DNA of 55,244 bases, taken from JAEUMY01 sp031394355 (GTDB lineage: Bacteria > Pseudomonadota > Gammaproteobacteria > Burkholderiales > Usitatibacteraceae). Positions 55,104 through 55,244 of the stretch are shown here, one piece after another; position 1 is the stretch's first letter; each line of letters begins with the position of its first letter. The notes under the pieces are model-generated. The model saw only the letters and a list, made by a program, of their open reading frames with translations, was not told the DNA's origin and made no database searches. The stretch is taken from assembly GCA_031394355.1 (NCBI GenBank), contig JANNSU010000085.1:1-55244 (forward strand), written 5' to 3'. The position numbers were made by a program, and so were the translations under genes.

Positions 55104-55244
55104 GCGCCGAAGGGCCGCCGGCCTCCTTACGTGACGGTGCGGTTGCGTCGCATCTCGTGTCGGCCGACCGGCGCCGATTCGCGGCCGGTCGCATCCCCGT
55201 TCGCGTGCGAACGGGGCCCCTGCTTCCTGCGAACGTCGCTTCCC

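Overview
The window looks like a contig from a Gram-negative proteobacterium, most likely a betaproteobacterium (moderate confidence). The grounds are gltX beside tRNA-Ala/tRNA-Glu, the order uvrC-pgsA then tRNA-Gly/tRNA-Cys, a YdcH-type protein, a DUF4124-lytic transglycosylase, tRNAs with encoded CCA, and roughly 60% GC. The last ~2 kb (from about 53,210) differs: much higher GC, a different gene style, and an abrupt start inside a gene. It is probably a chimeric join or a very recent recombination.

Layout. 1-8,173: an RHS polymorphic-toxin locus. It holds a giant RHS protein whose tail has an HExxH motif, a secreted immunity candidate, a displaced second RHS tip with an L,D-transpeptidase/Tlde1-like tail, a second secreted immunity candidate, and a stub of a third tip. 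An IS30-family element (8,214-9,327) cuts the third tip, and its other side abuts the 3' end of a lost ABC-transporter gene. 9,544-11,632: tRNA-Val, gltX, and tRNA-Glu/tRNA-Ala with a duplicated tRNA-Glu 3' end. 11,684-18,333: DUF2891 protein, lytic transglycosylase, an RND efflux pump with its adaptor, a YdcH-like protein and tRNA-Arg. 18,406-18,742: tRNA-Ser followed by two 123-bp tandem repeats that end in copies of the tRNA-Ser 3' end. 19,429-41,336: a five-gene surface-protein locus, very probably one operon. It contains a small DUF11-like periplasmic protein, a 931-residue DUF11 protein, a 2,302-residue DUF11/SdrD-B protein with a C-terminal outer-membrane-barrel-like half, a DUF3299-like protein, and a 3,623-residue glycine-rich/DUF11 giant. 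41,424-44,600: family-5 uracil-DNA glycosylase, uvrC, pgsA. 44,727-51,236: a TPR/beta-barrel outer-membrane protein, a FecR-domain protein with a TbpB-like barrel tail, and a convergent six-PAS/GGDEF/EAL regulator. 51,375-51,632: tRNA-Gly and tRNA-Cys. 51,713-53,210: a uup-type ABC-F gene that breaks off. 53,211-55,244: the high-GC end with a TauE/SafE fragment, a small membrane protein and a ureidoglycolate-lyase-like protein.

Two signals are not explained by ordinary annotation. First, a 12-bp palindrome, GCGAATATTCGC, occurs nine times perfectly and three more times with one outer mismatch. The copies lie in genes of unrelated function, in three reading frames and in two intergenic gaps, but not in the foreign-looking last 2 kb. 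It behaves like a highly iterated palindrome (the HIP1 idea from cyanobacteria) with a different sequence. Second, the repeat after tRNA-Ser and the one after tRNA-Glu share a ~100-nt core with an identical 22-nt hairpin and a second hairpin showing a compensatory base change. In each locus one arm of the core is complementary to that locus's own tRNA 3' tail. This suggests a structured, tRNA-3'-end-associated repeat family, comparable in layout to the rtT repeats of E. coli tyrT.

Most of the accessory genes face the cell surface or periplasm (RHS toxins, DUF11 proteins, TPR-barrel/FecR pair, RND pump). All calls are from reading the sequence; no database search was run.
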